From Pseudomonadota bacterium (GTDB lineage: Bacteria; Pseudomonadota; Alphaproteobacteria; Acetobacterales; Acetobacteraceae), in contig JAJZVV010000008.1 of the NCBI GenBank assembly GCA_021845595.1, positions 115,000 through 178,999 on the forward strand: a DNA stretch of 64,000 nt, read 5' to 3'. The notes beneath the pieces are model-generated. The model was not told the origin of the DNA, made no database searches, and was given only the letters and a program-made list of their open reading frames with translations. Shown one piece after another: positions 54,631-63,632 of the stretch. A program made the translations under genes and the position numbers. Position 1 is the first letter of the stretch; each line of letters starts with the position of its first letter.

Positions 54631-56583
54631 ATGCCCGCCATCACCCTGCCCGACGGGTCCGTCCGCCGCTTCGATGCGCCGGTCACGGGCAGCGAGCTCG
54701 CCGCCGCGATCGGCCCCGGTCTCGCCCGCGCCGCGCTGGCGATGAAGCTGGATGGGGCGCTGACGGACCTGGGCCGGCGCATCGAGACCGACGCCGCGGT
54801 GGTGTTCGTCACCCGCAAGGACGCCGATGCGCTGGAGCTGATCCGCCACGATGCGGCGCACGTGCTGGCCGAAGCGGTGCAGGCGCTGTTCCCCGGCACG
54901 CAGGTGACCATCGGCCCGGCGATCGAGAACGGCTTCTACTATGATTTCGCCCGCAACGAGCCATTCACGCCGGAGGATTTCCCGGCCATCGAGGCCAAGA
55001 TGCGCGAGATCGTCGCGCGCGACGCCGCGTTCGTGCGCGAGGTCTGGAACCGCGAGGACGCGATCCGCTTCTTCGCCGAACGGGGCGAGAAGTACAAGGC
55101 CGAGATCATCCAGGATCTGGCGCAGGACCAGGTGATCACCCTCTACCGCCAGGGCGAGTGGGTCGATCTCTGTCGCGGCCCGCACATGCGCTCGACCGGC
55201 GACGTCGGCGCCGCGTTCAAGCTGATGAAGGTGGCCGGCGCCTATTGGCGCGGCGACCACCGCAACGCCATGCTCAGCCGCATCTACGGCACCGCCTGGC
55301 GCGACCAGAAGGAGCTCGATGCCTACCTGACCATGCTGGCGGAGGCGGAGCGGCGCGACCATCGGCGCATCGGCCGCGAGCTCGGCCTGTTCCATATCCA
55401 GGAAGAGGCGGTCGGCAGCGTCTTCTGGCACCCCAAGGGATGGCGCCTCTACCGCGCGGTGGAGGCCTATATGCGCCGCCGGCTGGATGCGGCCGGCTAC
55501 CAGGAGGTGCGCACGCCGCAGCTGGTGGACCGCGCGCTGTGGGAGGCCTCCGGCCACTGGGAGAAGTTCCGCCAGAACATGTTCGTCGCCCGGGTCGAGG
55601 ATGAGGACCGGACCCTCGCCTTGAAGCCGATGAACTGCCCCTGCCACGTGCAGATTTTCCGCCAGGGGTTGCGCTCCTACCGCGAGCTGCCGTTGCGCAT
55701 GGCCGAGTTCGGCTCCTGCCATCGCTACGAGCCCTCCGGCGCGCTGCACGGCATCATGCGCGTGCGCGCCTTCACCCAGGACGACGCCCATATCTTCTGC
55801 ACCGAGGCGCAGGTTGCAGCCGAGGCGGTGCGGTTCGTCGCGCTGCTCGGCGCCATCTACCGCGATTTCGGGTTCGCCGAATTCCAGGTGAAATTCTCCG
55901 ACCGCCCCGAGGTCCGCGCCGGCTCCGACGCGGTATGGGACCGCGCCGAGGCGGCGCTCAAGGAAGCCTGCGCCATCGCCGGCGTCGATTACACGCTGAA
56001 CCCGGGCGAAGGGGCGTTCTACGGCCCCAAGCTGGAGTTCGTCCTGCGCGACGCGATCGGGCGGGACTGGCAGTGCGGCACCCTGCAGGTGGATTTCGTG
56101 CTGCCCGAGCGGCTGGACGCCGAGTATGTCGGCGAGGACGGCGCACGCCACCGGCCGGTGATGCTGCACCGGGCGGTTCTCGGCAGCTTCGAGCGCTTCC
56201 TCGGCATCCTGATCGAGAACCATGCCGGCCGCTTCCCGCTCTGGCTCGCGCCGGTGCAGGTGGTGGTCGCGAGCATCGTCTCGGACGCCAACGACTACGC
56301 CGAGGACGTCGCCGCCACGCTGCGCCGGGCCGGCCTGCAGGTGGAGACCGATCTCGGCGCCGAGAAGATCAACGCCAAGATCCGCACCCACAGCCTCGCC
56401 GCCGTGCCGGTGATCGCGGTGGTGGGGCGGCAGGAGGCGGAGCGGCGGAGCGTGGCGCTGCGCCGGCTCGGCGGCGCGGCGCAGGAGGTGCTGGCGCTGG
56501 ACGAGGCCTGCCGGCGGCTTGCAATCGAGGCGACGCCGCCCGATCTCGCAACGGTGACCGCGGCGGACCAAGCCCGTTCTTGA
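54631..56583 (+). CDS. thrS: threonine-tRNA ligase
   Basis: A 650-residue class II synthetase. The TGS domain ([20 protein letters not shown]) is at residues 3-60, the editing domain holds [10 protein letters not shown], and the catalytic core has Cys336 ([10 protein letters not shown]), one of three zinc ligands. The C-terminal anticodon domain ends the protein. A CCGGAGA site is before the ATG. It precedes infC, the usual order. Confidence 0.97.
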   Translation: MPAITLPDGSVRRFDAPVTGSELAAAIGPGLARAALAMKLDGALTDLGRRIETDAAVVFVTRKDADALELIRHDAAHVLAEAVQALFPGTQVTIGPAIENGFYYDFARNEPFTPEDFPAIEAKMREIVARDAAFVREVWNREDAIRFFAERGEKYKAEIIQDLAQDQVITLYRQGEWVDLCRGPHMRSTGDVGAAFKLMKVAGAYWRGDHRNAMLSRIYGTAWRDQKELDAYLTMLAEAERRDHRRIGRELGLFHIQEEAVGSVFWHPKGWRLYRAVEAYMRRRLDAAGYQEVRTPQLVDRALWEASGHWEKFRQNMFVARVEDEDRTLALKPMNCPCHVQIFRQGLRSYRELPLRMAEFGSCHRYEPSGALHGIMRVRAFTQDDAHIFCTEAQVAAEAVRFVALLGAIYRDFGFAEFQVKFSDRPEVRAGSDAVWDRAEAALKEACAIAGVDYTLNPGEGAFYGPKLEFVLRDAIGRDWQCGTLQVDFVLPERLDAEYVGEDGARHRPVMLHRAVLGSFERFLGILIENHAGRFPLWLAPVQVVVASIVSDANDYAEDVAATLRRAGLQVETDLGAEKINAKIRTHSLAAVPVIAVVGRQEAERRSVALRRLGGAAQEVLALDEACRRLAIEATPPDLATVTAADQARS

Positions 56584-56662
56584 TTCGGCCGCGCGAGTTC
56601 GCCAAAACTGCACGCTGTGGTCGCAAATTGCGCGGCGCCGTGATACTTCCCGTCAACAGCTT

Positions 56663-56679
56663 GAGGAGAAATACCCATC
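56663..56679 (+). promoter_or_regulatory. ribosome site and ATC start codon of infC
   Basis: GAGGAG at 56663-56668 is followed after 8 nt by ATC at 56677-56679, in frame with the IF3 coding sequence. The first ATG/GTG/TTG is a GTG at 56698, 30 nt from the Shine-Dalgarno. Rare AUU/AUC starts are how bacteria autoregulate IF3, because IF3 rejects non-canonical start codons. Confidence 0.75.
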
Positions 56680-57213
56680 GCCAGACCACCCCAACCCGTG
56701 GCCCCGACCCGCGACGGCCCACGCGTCAACGAAGAGATTCGCGTCCCCCAAGTTCGCTTGATCGATCAGGACGGCGAGATGTCCGGCGTGATGAGCGCGC
56801 GCGAGGCGCTGCAGCGCGCCTACATGGTCGGGCTGGATCTGCTGGAGATCAGCCCGAACGCGGACCCGCCGGTCGTGAAGATCCTCGACTATGGCAAGTT
56901 CAAGTACGAACAGCAGAAAAAGAAGAACGAGGCCAAGAAAAAACAAAAAGTCATCGAGATCAAGGAAATCAAGGTTCGCCCGAACATTGACGAGAACGAC
57001 TACCAGGTGAAATTGCGTGCCATGAAGGCGTTCCTCACCGAGGGCGACAAGGTGAAGGTGACGCTTCGCTTCAGGGGTCGTGAAATGGCCCATCAGGAAC
57101 TTGGCGTGAAGGTGCTGGAACGGATACGAGCCGATCTGGACGCCCAGACCAAGGTGGAGCAGATGCCGCGGATGGAAAACCGCCAGATGATCATGGTGCT
57201 CACGCCGCGCTGA
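56677..57213 (+). CDS. infC: translation initiation factor IF-3
   Basis: A 178-residue IF3 with the N-terminal domain ([40 protein letters not shown]), lysine-rich linker ([18 protein letters not shown]) and C-terminal domain ([26 protein letters not shown]). It binds the 30S subunit, blocks premature subunit joining and proofreads the start codon. The start is taken as ATC at 56677, directed by the ribosome site. Confidence 0.93.
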   Translation: MARPPQPVAPTRDGPRVNEEIRVPQVRLIDQDGEMSGVMSAREALQRAYMVGLDLLEISPNADPPVVKILDYGKFKYEQQKKKNEAKKKQKVIEIKEIKVRPNIDENDYQVKLRAMKAFLTEGDKVKVTLRFRGREMAHQELGVKVLERIRADLDAQTKVEQMPRMENRQMIMVLTPR

Positions 57214-57231
57214 TCTAAGCCTCACCAGCGC

Positions 57232-57319
57232 GGATGGGTGGCCGAGCGGCTGAAGGCAGCGGTCTTGAAAACCGCCAACCCGCAAGGGTTCGTGGGTTCG
57301 AATCCCACCCCATCCGCCA
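57232..57319 (+). tRNA. tRNA-Ser (TGA)
   Basis: An 88-nt class II tRNA. The acceptor stem GGATGGG pairs with CCCATCC, the anticodon loop is CTTGAAA (anticodon TGA), there is a long variable arm, the T-arm has GTTCGAATCC, and CCA is encoded. Its 3' end (57306-57319) is repeated at 63633-63646, making this the attachment site of the island. The tRNA stays intact. Confidence 0.96.
57306..57319 (+). other. attL: tRNA-Ser 3' end
   Basis: CACCCCATCCGCCA is the 3' end of tRNA-Ser and has an exact copy at 63633-63646 in the same orientation. It marks the left boundary of the island, since P4-type integrases recombine at tRNA 3' ends. Confidence 0.85.
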
Positions 57320-57485
57320 CACCCGCCAGATATGCTATTGCAAATCCAGAAGATTTTGCCTGCCTGGAAATCTATGCCCACAAAACTGCCATCAAACGCG
57401 CACGATTTCGCGGCTAAGGGGGGGCAGCCAGCGCGGGCAGCAGCCCAGCCGGACCAGGGGCAATGCGGCGCGGGCCGCCGCCCCC
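57320..57485. other. non-coding AT-richer stretch at the left island end
   Basis: 166 bp between the tRNA and the DUF5681 gene stop. It is richer in A and T than the flanks (ATATGCTATTGCAAATCC and similar) and holds no convincing ORF. Arm-type integrase sites could be here, but I see no clear repeat. Confidence 0.4.
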
Positions 57486-57965
57486 TCAATGCGTCGGCTC
57501 GTCCGGCTCGCGCTTCGGCAGATCTGGAATCGTCGGATCCGTCTGCCAGTCGCCCGGCGCTGTGGATCGGTCCGCGCCGGCCAGCAGGGCGGACAGCGCC
57601 GCTTGCGCCGTCCATGGATCGATCTCGCCGCGCAGCATGCTGCGCTTCACGGCCTCAATCCGCTCCGACGGGCTGGCCTCGGCGGGCAGCCGCAGCGGCG
57701 GAAGCAAGTTCCGGGGGCGCGGAACGCGGTTGACCAGCCAAAGCGCGATCTGCAATTCCTGCTCGCCCAGCGGGGGGCGCCGCCCCTGCACCACGGCGAA
57801 CAGGACTTGCAGCGCCTCCCATGCAGCCTCGGCGATGCGCTCATTGCACTTGCCATAGAGCACGGCGGCGGGACTCTGCCGGCGCCCGGCCGGATTGCCG
57901 GACTCGCCAGGCTTCCACCGCCCGCGCGGGCGCTTCTCTGCAAAACCCGTTGCTAGCACGTCCAT
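57486..57965 (-). CDS. DUF5681 domain protein, possible packaging-related
   Basis: A 159-residue protein with the short N-terminal DUF5681 signature at about residues 13-30 (RGRWKPGESGNPAGRR). The rest is helical with no known fold. DUF5681 genes are commonly found in prophages next to terminase genes, and a small-terminase or DNA-recognition role has been suggested by context; that role is an inference here. It is the most distal gene of the island, nearest the tRNA. Confidence 0.75.
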   Translation of the reverse strand: MDVLATGFAEKRPRGRWKPGESGNPAGRRQSPAAVLYGKCNERIAEAAWEALQVLFAVVQGRRPPLGEQELQIALWLVNRVPRPRNLLPPLRLPAEASPSERIEAVKRSMLRGEIDPWTAQAALSALLAGADRSTAPGDWQTDPTIPDLPKREPDEPTH

Positions 57966-58007
57966 AGAGCGCCTCCGCTTCTACTACTGCCGTTGAGGAT
58001 AGTGGAA

Positions 58008-58457
58008 TCACTCCCAATGCACCTCAACCCACTTCTTGCCCGCGTTCAAATTGATCGATCCCAGAAAACGGGGCCCCTTGAATTGATCCATCCATACGTC
58101 AGGATCGCCGATATATTCCACGACGGTGCGGCCGGCCGCATCGTCCCGCCGCACGGCGAGCAGCACGCCACGCTCGGCGGCGAGAGCGTGTGCCACGGCG
58201 GGCGCCCGGGCGACATGCTCGGCGGCCATGTGGCGGAGCGCGTCGGGCGAGAGCGTTGCATATGCGTCGGCAGTCGCGCCGGGCTGGATTCCAAGTCCCG
58301 CAACCAGCCGCGCCCTATATCGGTGCGGTTTCTCGCCCGGGACCGGCTCCGGCACGGCATTGCTGAACCAGCGGTACGGCTCGGTGAATTGCTGCTTTAG
58401 ATCGGCGATCTCGTTCGTCTCGCCCTGCGAAAGCGGCGATGAGGGTTGCTGTGGCAT
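58008..58457 (-). CDS. island protein of unknown function
   Basis: A 149-residue protein (start at 58457, MPQQPSSPLSQGETNEIADL; a longer start at 58553 lacks a ribosome site). It is a soluble mixed alpha/beta sequence with RYRARLVAGLGIQPGATADA and, at the C-terminus, DVWMDQFKGPRFLGSINLNA. Not recognised. It lies between the iteron cluster and the DUF5681 gene. Confidence 0.65.
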   Translation of the reverse strand: MPQQPSSPLSQGETNEIADLKQQFTEPYRWFSNAVPEPVPGEKPHRYRARLVAGLGIQPGATADAYATLSPDALRHMAAEHVARAPAVAHALAAERGVLLAVRRDDAAGRTVVEYIGDPDVWMDQFKGPRFLGSINLNAGKKWVEVHWE

Positions 58458-58667
58458 TTGTGCGGCCTTTGTGCTTGCACGGCTGGGGAATACTAGCATT
58501 ATTGGGGGCAGGCTCAACGCGGAAACGCGGCGGGCCCCGCGCGGCGGGTTCATCGATCATCTGCACATTCCCTTTCCTTCATCAGCCCGGGGCATTCGTT
58601 GCCCTTCCGGCACACCCTGCCGAGAGGTGACGCAGGGTCGGGTTTGCCTGCCCCTTCCTGCGTCTCC

Positions 58668-58847
58668 GGACAGTCCGGACAGACGGACAACCCTTTAGGG
58701 TGTTGTCCTGTCCGTCCGGTCCGGACAAAACGGACGGACAAGAAAAGCCTAGTCCCTGTCTGCGTCCGGACAAACCGGACAAGCGGCTTTGTCCGGTCCG
58801 ATTCATTCGCCGGACAAAATGAATTGTCCCGCTCATGCCGCTTGTCC
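58668..58847. repeat. iteron-like cluster, candidate replication origin
   Basis: Thirteen 5-mers GGACA or TGTCC occur in 180 bp: GGACA at 58668, 58677, 58685, 58723, 58736, 58768, 58777 and 58812, and TGTCC at 58704, 58709, 58790, 58825 and 58843. Many extend to CCGGACA(A). Fewer than one would be expected by chance. Pairs face each other and can form stems, for example around GGACAACCC/GGGTGTTGTCC at 58685-58708. The cluster begins in the last codons of the ATPase gene and fills the gap after it, as origins do in phage satellites. The gap (58458-58832) has no gene. Confidence 0.65.
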
Positions 58848-60044
58848 CGGGCGGGCGGGCCACGCCCAGCCGTCTTGCGTTCCGACGATGCGGCGGGCGA
58901 TCAGCAGCTCGACGGCCCGGCCGAACGCCCGGCGGCGGCTTTCCTTGCCAAGGTGCCCCATGGCGGCATCGGCGGAGGCGCGCCACACGTCGTACCGGAC
59001 GCCCGAGACCGGCGGCGGAGGGAAGCGCGGGCCGGCAGGCAGCGGCTCGCCATCGGCGGCCACGCAGTCGTGCAGCCGGTCCAGGATGACGCGGGCTTGC
59101 TGCGGCAGGCTTTGCCTCGGCGCCCCGGTCCGTTCGCCGGCCGTCGCCTCGACGATGCACGTTGCCACGGTCTCGCCAAACTCGTTTTGACCGAGCACAA
59201 CCGGCATCAGACGAAACGCGATCTCGGCGCCCTTCGCCAGGTCACGTTGCTTGACGACGATTGCGGAGCGCGCGCCCTCGCGGTCCGTCACTTCGATTTC
59301 GGAGTCAATCGCCGCCCGCAGCAGGCTGTGCCCGCGCGCCCCGCGTCCGGGGTCTTTGCCGCTATGGTGGATGAACATCACGGCGGCGCCGGTCTCCGCC
59401 CGCACGCGGTCCATGTTTTGCACGAGCGCGCCCATGTCCGCCGGCGCATTTTCATCGCCGCCGGCCAGGGCGCGGCTTAGCGTGTCAACGACGATCAGCC
59501 CGACGCGGTGCCGCATATGCGCCGACGCTTCCCCGACGGCAGCGATCAGCCGGTCCGTGTCGGCGGCGGGATCGCGCAGGTCGAGCGCGGCGGGGATCGC
59601 GGCAAACGGCAGATCAACGGCGGCCACGGCATGGTGCCGCAGCCACGCGGTCACGCGGTTGCGGAAGCCGTGCCCCCCTTCGAGCGCGGCATAGACGACG
59701 CCGCATCGCGCGACGCGCCGGCCGTTCCATGGCCGGCCAGCGGCGACGTGCAGCGCAATGTCCGTGACGAGAAACGTCTTGCCGGAATTGGACTCGCCAT
59801 ACACGACGGCGGCCGAGCCTTCGAGCAACAGACCTTGGACGATCTCGCCCGATGACAGCACAGGCTCAATGGCGGCGGCATACAGCAGCGGCAATGGCGG
59901 CTTGCGGCGGCGGTTGGTCTCCGCCCCCGGCCCGCCATGCCCGCCTCCATGCGGCGGAGCGGACGCATCAAGCGGCGGGTCAAACCGCTCTTGCGTCCCG
60001 CTAGCGGCGCGGAGAACCGCCTCGGGCGACAAGTGCGCGGTCAC
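58833..60044 (-). CDS. RecA/RepA-fold ATPase, probable replicative helicase
   Basis: A 403-residue AAA_25/RepA-type ATPase. Walker A is at 83-90 (GESNSGKT), Walker B at 182-188 (GLIVVDT), and FIHHSGKDPGRGARG is the hexameric-helicase-like motif. The C-terminal 100 residues look like a winged DNA-binding domain. It resembles plasmid RSF1010 RepA-like helicases. The GTG at 60044 has GGAGGG upstream and overlaps the Toprim gene by GTGA; the extra N-terminus of the longer ORF is not used. Confidence 0.85.
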   Translation of the reverse strand: MTAHLSPEAVLRAASGTQERFDPPLDASAPPHGGGHGGPGAETNRRRKPPLPLLYAAAIEPVLSSGEIVQGLLLEGSAAVVYGESNSGKTFLVTDIALHVAAGRPWNGRRVARCGVVYAALEGGHGFRNRVTAWLRHHAVAAVDLPFAAIPAALDLRDPAADTDRLIAAVGEASAHMRHRVGLIVVDTLSRALAGGDENAPADMGALVQNMDRVRAETGAAVMFIHHSGKDPGRGARGHSLLRAAIDSEIEVTDREGARSAIVVKQRDLAKGAEIAFRLMPVVLGQNEFGETVATCIVEATAGERTGAPRQSLPQQARVILDRLHDCVAADGEPLPAGPRFPPPPVSGVRYDVWRASADAAMGHLGKESRRRAFGRAVELLIARRIVGTQDGWAWPARPGQAA

Positions 60045-60997
60045 GTGGCAGCCCTCCAGGCTGTCAGCGCATCGAGCCAATCATTGCCGGCCGGCGGCAT
60101 CACGATTGTCGCATTGCGCCCCGCCGCGTCCCAGCGCGCCTTGACCGATCTCGCCGCTTCGATGCCGGCGCCCTTGTCATCCCGGTCGGCGAAAATTGTC
60201 AGCGCCTCGACGGCGCGCAGCACGGGGAGTCGCGCGACGCCGCCAGCGGAGCAGCACGCCCAGATCGGCGACCATTCGGCTATCGTCAGCAGCGCAAGCC
60301 CGGTTTCGACTCCCTCACAAATCCCGAGCCCGCCCGTCACGGTCTCGTCCGGGCTCAGCCGCACGATGCCCGCCGCGCCGGCCATCATCCTTGCGATGCC
60401 CTCGGCCTTGCCGAGCCCGTCCGGCCGCAGGAACGTCCTGTGGACCCCGCAAGGCTGATTCGTCAGCGCGTCCGTCATCAACGCGACCATCGCCGGTAGC
60501 GGCTCCGATCTGCGCGGACAGGCGGGATGGAACCGCAGCGGCGCGCCGGGGATCAGCGCCACGCCTCGGTGCCGCAAATACGCTTCAACCGCGGTGCCGC
60601 GCGCAGGCCCGGCCTGCGCCCAAATCTGCCGCGCCAGGTCAAGCGTCGCCGGCGGCCTCAGCGCAGGCGCAGGGCGAGGCGGTGGCGGTGCAGGGCGACG
60701 CGGGGTCGGGTTGCGCGGGGCATCGCCGAGGAATCCGCCATCTCGCAGCCACGCGGCGGCCTCGGCCGGGCTGCATCGCCGCACGTGCTGCACTAGCGCA
60801 ACAACGCCCCCTCCCGCGCCAGCCTCGTGGTCGAAAAATGTTCCGCGCGCCCGTCCTGCGATCCGAACGGCGATTGAACCGCGCCGGCCGAACCGCAGCT
60901 CGTGGCGCGTCGTCATCCCGCGCGTCGGCTCGCCCAGCAGGGCGCGGGCGACGGCCTCGGCAACGGCGGGGAAATTTGCATCGTCTCGCATCGGCAA
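60041..60997 (-). CDS. Toprim-domain protein, primase-like
   Basis: A 318-residue protein. An N-terminal region with FFDHEAGAGGGVVALVQHV looks like a primase-type zinc/CHC-like remnant without the cysteines. The C-terminal Toprim domain has the catalytic Glu229 (GICEGVETGLA) and a DxD-type acid cluster (FADRDDKGAG, Asp271/Asp273). Such proteins prime DNA synthesis for plasmids and phage satellites. With the coupled ATPase it makes a primase-helicase pair, split rather than fused. Confidence 0.83.
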   Translation of the reverse strand: MPMRDDANFPAVAEAVARALLGEPTRGMTTRHELRFGRRGSIAVRIAGRARGTFFDHEAGAGGGVVALVQHVRRCSPAEAAAWLRDGGFLGDAPRNPTPRRPAPPPPRPAPALRPPATLDLARQIWAQAGPARGTAVEAYLRHRGVALIPGAPLRFHPACPRRSEPLPAMVALMTDALTNQPCGVHRTFLRPDGLGKAEGIARMMAGAAGIVRLSPDETVTGGLGICEGVETGLALLTIAEWSPIWACCSAGGVARLPVLRAVEALTIFADRDDKGAGIEAARSVKARWDAAGRNATIVMPPAGNDWLDALTAWRAAT

Positions 60998-61113
60998 CGG
61001 CCTTGCAGGCCGGCGTTGCGCTCCGGGTCGGAATCGGCTAGGATTGCGCCGTCATCTGCGATTTCCTGCCCGATCCCGCCCCGCCGCGCGTCACCGCCGG
61101 CGGGGTTTTCGCG

Positions 61114-61374
61114 TCAGGCGGCCTCGCTCGTGTTGCGGCGGGGTGCGCGGGCGGGACGGAATGATGCGGCGGGGAGCGCCGCGGCCTCGGCCCGCGCGCT
61201 TTCCGTCGAGATCAACGTGCGATTCCCGGCCTTCACGGCGGAAAGCGCGCCAGCGGCGAGCAGCCGATACGCGGTCGGGCGGGATGCTCGGCGGAGCGTG
61301 CACCATTCGTCGATCGTGAGAAACGGCCCGGCACTCTCGAAATCGCGCGGGGCAGGCGGGGCTTCTTTCAGCAT
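61114..61374 (-). CDS. AlpA/excisionase-like HTH protein
   Basis: An 86-residue protein with one winged HTH typical of AlpA/Xis (FLTIDEWCTLRRASRPTAYR, LLAAGALSAVKAGNRTLIST). In P4-like and PICI elements this protein acts as an excision factor or as an activator of the integrase or early genes. It is placed between the unknown gene 61442-62227 and the Toprim gene. Confidence 0.8.
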   Translation of the reverse strand: MLKEAPPAPRDFESAGPFLTIDEWCTLRRASRPTAYRLLAAGALSAVKAGNRTLISTESARAEAAALPAASFRPARAPRRNTSEAA

Positions 61375-61441
61375 CTAGACTGCATCCTTTCAAAGGCCCG
61401 GTCGGGCGGATGCGCCGAGATGTAAGGGGGCGATCGCCTCT

Positions 61442-62227
61442 CTAGCAGTCGGCTTCTTTGGGCTGTTTTGGCGCTGAAAAAGCCGACCGTGCGGCGCGCC
61501 TGTGTTGCACCTCAACGCCGAGAGCAATGGCGGCGAGTTTCGCGCAGGTGCCTTCGAGGGATTCGCCGAACCGATCGCGCATGTGGGCGGCGAGAACGAT
61601 CGTCAGCCCGCGGAGCCGAGGATTGCCGCGTTCGTTCTTGATCGTGAGCGGGTCATCGTGCTTGCGAAAGGTCTCGATCGTGCTCTCGTGCCGATCTGCC
61701 ACCGCGCGCAGCGCCTCGGCCTCGGCGGCGTTAGCAGGATCAGCGGCGAGGGCGCGCAAATCGGCGGCCAACTCTCTCAGCCTCGCGGCGGCCGCCTCGA
61801 TCTCGGCCAGCTTGGAGACACGCACGCCATCGGCTGCGGCCCGAAAGGCGAAGCGAACCAGATCCATGATGGCGTACGCCTGCGCGCGATCGGATTTGAG
61901 GGGCGGGTCGCTCGGATGCGGGCGCGCCGGATGCAGATAGGCGCCGGTCCGGCGATCGCGGCACATGAGTTCCGCACACACGCCTTGCAGCCTTCTATCG
62001 GTCACCAAGCGGCCCAGTATGGCGATGTGATCAGCGGGGAGGCCGCCGGGATTGTTGGCGGCGATTAAGCAGATTGCGGCCCGCACGGGCTCGGGCGTGC
62101 CGGCGGGGAGTCGGAGCCACGTGCCGCCCGCATCGGGCTCAGCGTCGGCAACGCTGGCGATGGCGCCCTTGCGCTCGGCCGGGGCGGCTGTATGGGGAGG
62201 GTCAGACTCAGCCATGGCTTCCTCCAT
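61442..62227 (-). CDS. island protein of unknown function, coiled coil
   Basis: A 261-residue soluble protein (start ATG 62227 or 62215). The middle (about residues 120-190) has a strongly helical, Ala/Glu/Arg-rich coiled coil; the C-terminal part has NPRLRGLTIVLAAHMRDRFG. Not recognised. It follows the integrase gene directly on the same strand, so it may be an integration, excision or host-control accessory. Confidence 0.7.
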   Translation of the reverse strand: MEEAMAESDPPHTAAPAERKGAIASVADAEPDAGGTWLRLPAGTPEPVRAAICLIAANNPGGLPADHIAILGRLVTDRRLQGVCAELMCRDRRTGAYLHPARPHPSDPPLKSDRAQAYAIMDLVRFAFRAAADGVRVSKLAEIEAAAARLRELAADLRALAADPANAAEAEALRAVADRHESTIETFRKHDDPLTIKNERGNPRLRGLTIVLAAHMRDRFGESLEGTCAKLAAIALGVEVQHRRAARSAFSAPKQPKEADC

Positions 62228-62281
62228 GGTTCGGGTCCAGGCCGGGGTTGCGCGGTCAGGCGCTTCCTCGGCCGTCTCGTT

Positions 62282-63487
62282 TCAGGCGCGGCGGAGCGGC
62301 AGCACGTCCGCCAGGGCGGCGGGGGAGCGGGTGCAGCACTCGGCCCATTGGGTCATCAGCAGCCGGCGCTTGTCGAGCGCGTCGCCGCGCAGATAGGCCC
62401 TTTCCACCTTGTCGCGGTTCGAGTGTGCGAGCGCGGCCTCGGCGATCTCGCGCGGGAAGGATGTCGCCTCGGCGGCCCAGTCGCGGAAGGTCGAGCGCAT
62501 CCCGTGGACCGTGGCATCACCCCCGCCAGCGACCCGCAGCGCCTTGGCCAGCGCCACGTCAGACAACGGCGATCCAGGGCGCCCGCCGGGGAACACAAGC
62601 CCGTCACGCGCGCGCTTGAGCGGCTCCATCTCGCGCAGGACGGCGAGCGCCGGCTCGCTCAGCGGAACGCGGTGATCCTTGCCGGCTTTCATCCGCGCGC
62701 CGGGGACCACCCATAGCCCGCCGTCGAGATCGATCTCGGACCACCGCGCGCCGCGCGCCTCGCCCGATCGCGCCGCCGTCAGGACCGCGAATTGCAGGCA
62801 TCTGGCAGCCGTGCCCTTGGACTCGGCGAGCCGCGCCATGACCGTGCCGATTTCCCGCCACGGCACGGCAGGATGGTGCGCTACAGCCGCAACCTTCGCC
62901 CGCGCCGGCAGCAGGTTGTCGAGATGTCCGCGCCAAGCCGCCGGGTTCTCACCAGCGCGCCACCCTCGGCTCTTGGCGTAGTCGAGCACGGCCTCGATCC
63001 GCCCGCGCAACCGGCTTGCCGTCTCAGGCTTCGCCGTCCAGAGGGGTTTCAGGATCGCCAGCACGTGATCGGTGCCGATCGCCTGCGCCGGCTTCGCGCC
63101 GATCGCGGGGAAGGCATAGGCTGCCAGGGTGGCCAGCCATTGCGCGCCATGCTTCTCATTCCGCCAGCCCGCCCGGTGCGCTTCGATGTATTCCAGCGCC
63201 ACGGTCTCGAAAGTCCGCCCATCCTCGCCCTTGCGGGCCTTGCGCGCCTCGATCGGATCACCCCCGGCCAGGATCAGGCGGCGGGCTTCCAGGGCGGCTT
63301 GTCGAGCGCCCGCAAGCCCGATCTCGGGATACGGCCCCAGACTCATCTCGCGGGCCTTCCCGCCGCGCATCCAGCGCAACGCCCATGCAGTCGAGCCGCC
63401 GCGCCGGACAAACCAGAGACCGCGCCCGTCGCCGTAGCGCCCATCGGCCTTGATCGCCCGGATCGTCCGATCAGTGAGCTTGCTCAT
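62282..63487 (-). CDS. int: tyrosine recombinase, P4-type integrase
   Basis: A 401-residue integrase of the P4/CP4-57 group. It has the N-terminal DUF4102-like arm-binding domain (SKLTDRTIRAIKADGRYGDG, GLWFVRRGG), a core-binding SAM-like domain, and a catalytic domain with Arg (TAARSGEARG), HxxR (HGMRSTFRDW), His355 and nucleophile Tyr365 (VERAYLRGD). It integrates into tRNA 3' ends, matching attL at tRNA-Ser. It lies next to attR and is transcribed inward. Confidence 0.93.
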   Translation of the reverse strand: MSKLTDRTIRAIKADGRYGDGRGLWFVRRGGSTAWALRWMRGGKAREMSLGPYPEIGLAGARQAALEARRLILAGGDPIEARKARKGEDGRTFETVALEYIEAHRAGWRNEKHGAQWLATLAAYAFPAIGAKPAQAIGTDHVLAILKPLWTAKPETASRLRGRIEAVLDYAKSRGWRAGENPAAWRGHLDNLLPARAKVAAVAHHPAVPWREIGTVMARLAESKGTAARCLQFAVLTAARSGEARGARWSEIDLDGGLWVVPGARMKAGKDHRVPLSEPALAVLREMEPLKRARDGLVFPGGRPGSPLSDVALAKALRVAGGGDATVHGMRSTFRDWAAEATSFPREIAEAALAHSNRDKVERAYLRGDALDKRRLLMTQWAECCTRSPAALADVLPLRRA

Positions 63488-63632
63488 GTCTCGCCCTCAA
63501 ATCTGCCCACAATTTGGCACGATATAAGGGGGGACACAATGACGCAGTGAGATATGCCAGATTCGGAAAGTCGCGTCCTGCTCTATGGGTTTTCTGCCAT
63601 CCTGAAACGCCACGACACGAGGGTCGGGCGGA

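Noticed and set aside
53926..56613. An 895-codon minus-strand open frame
   Set aside because: Antisense shadow of thrS and the GT9 gene.
57320..63632. CRISPR array or known defence system as island cargo
   Set aside because: The repeated words at 58668-58847 have irregular spacing and are 5-8 bp, not CRISPR repeats, and no restriction, toxin or defence motif was seen in the island proteins.
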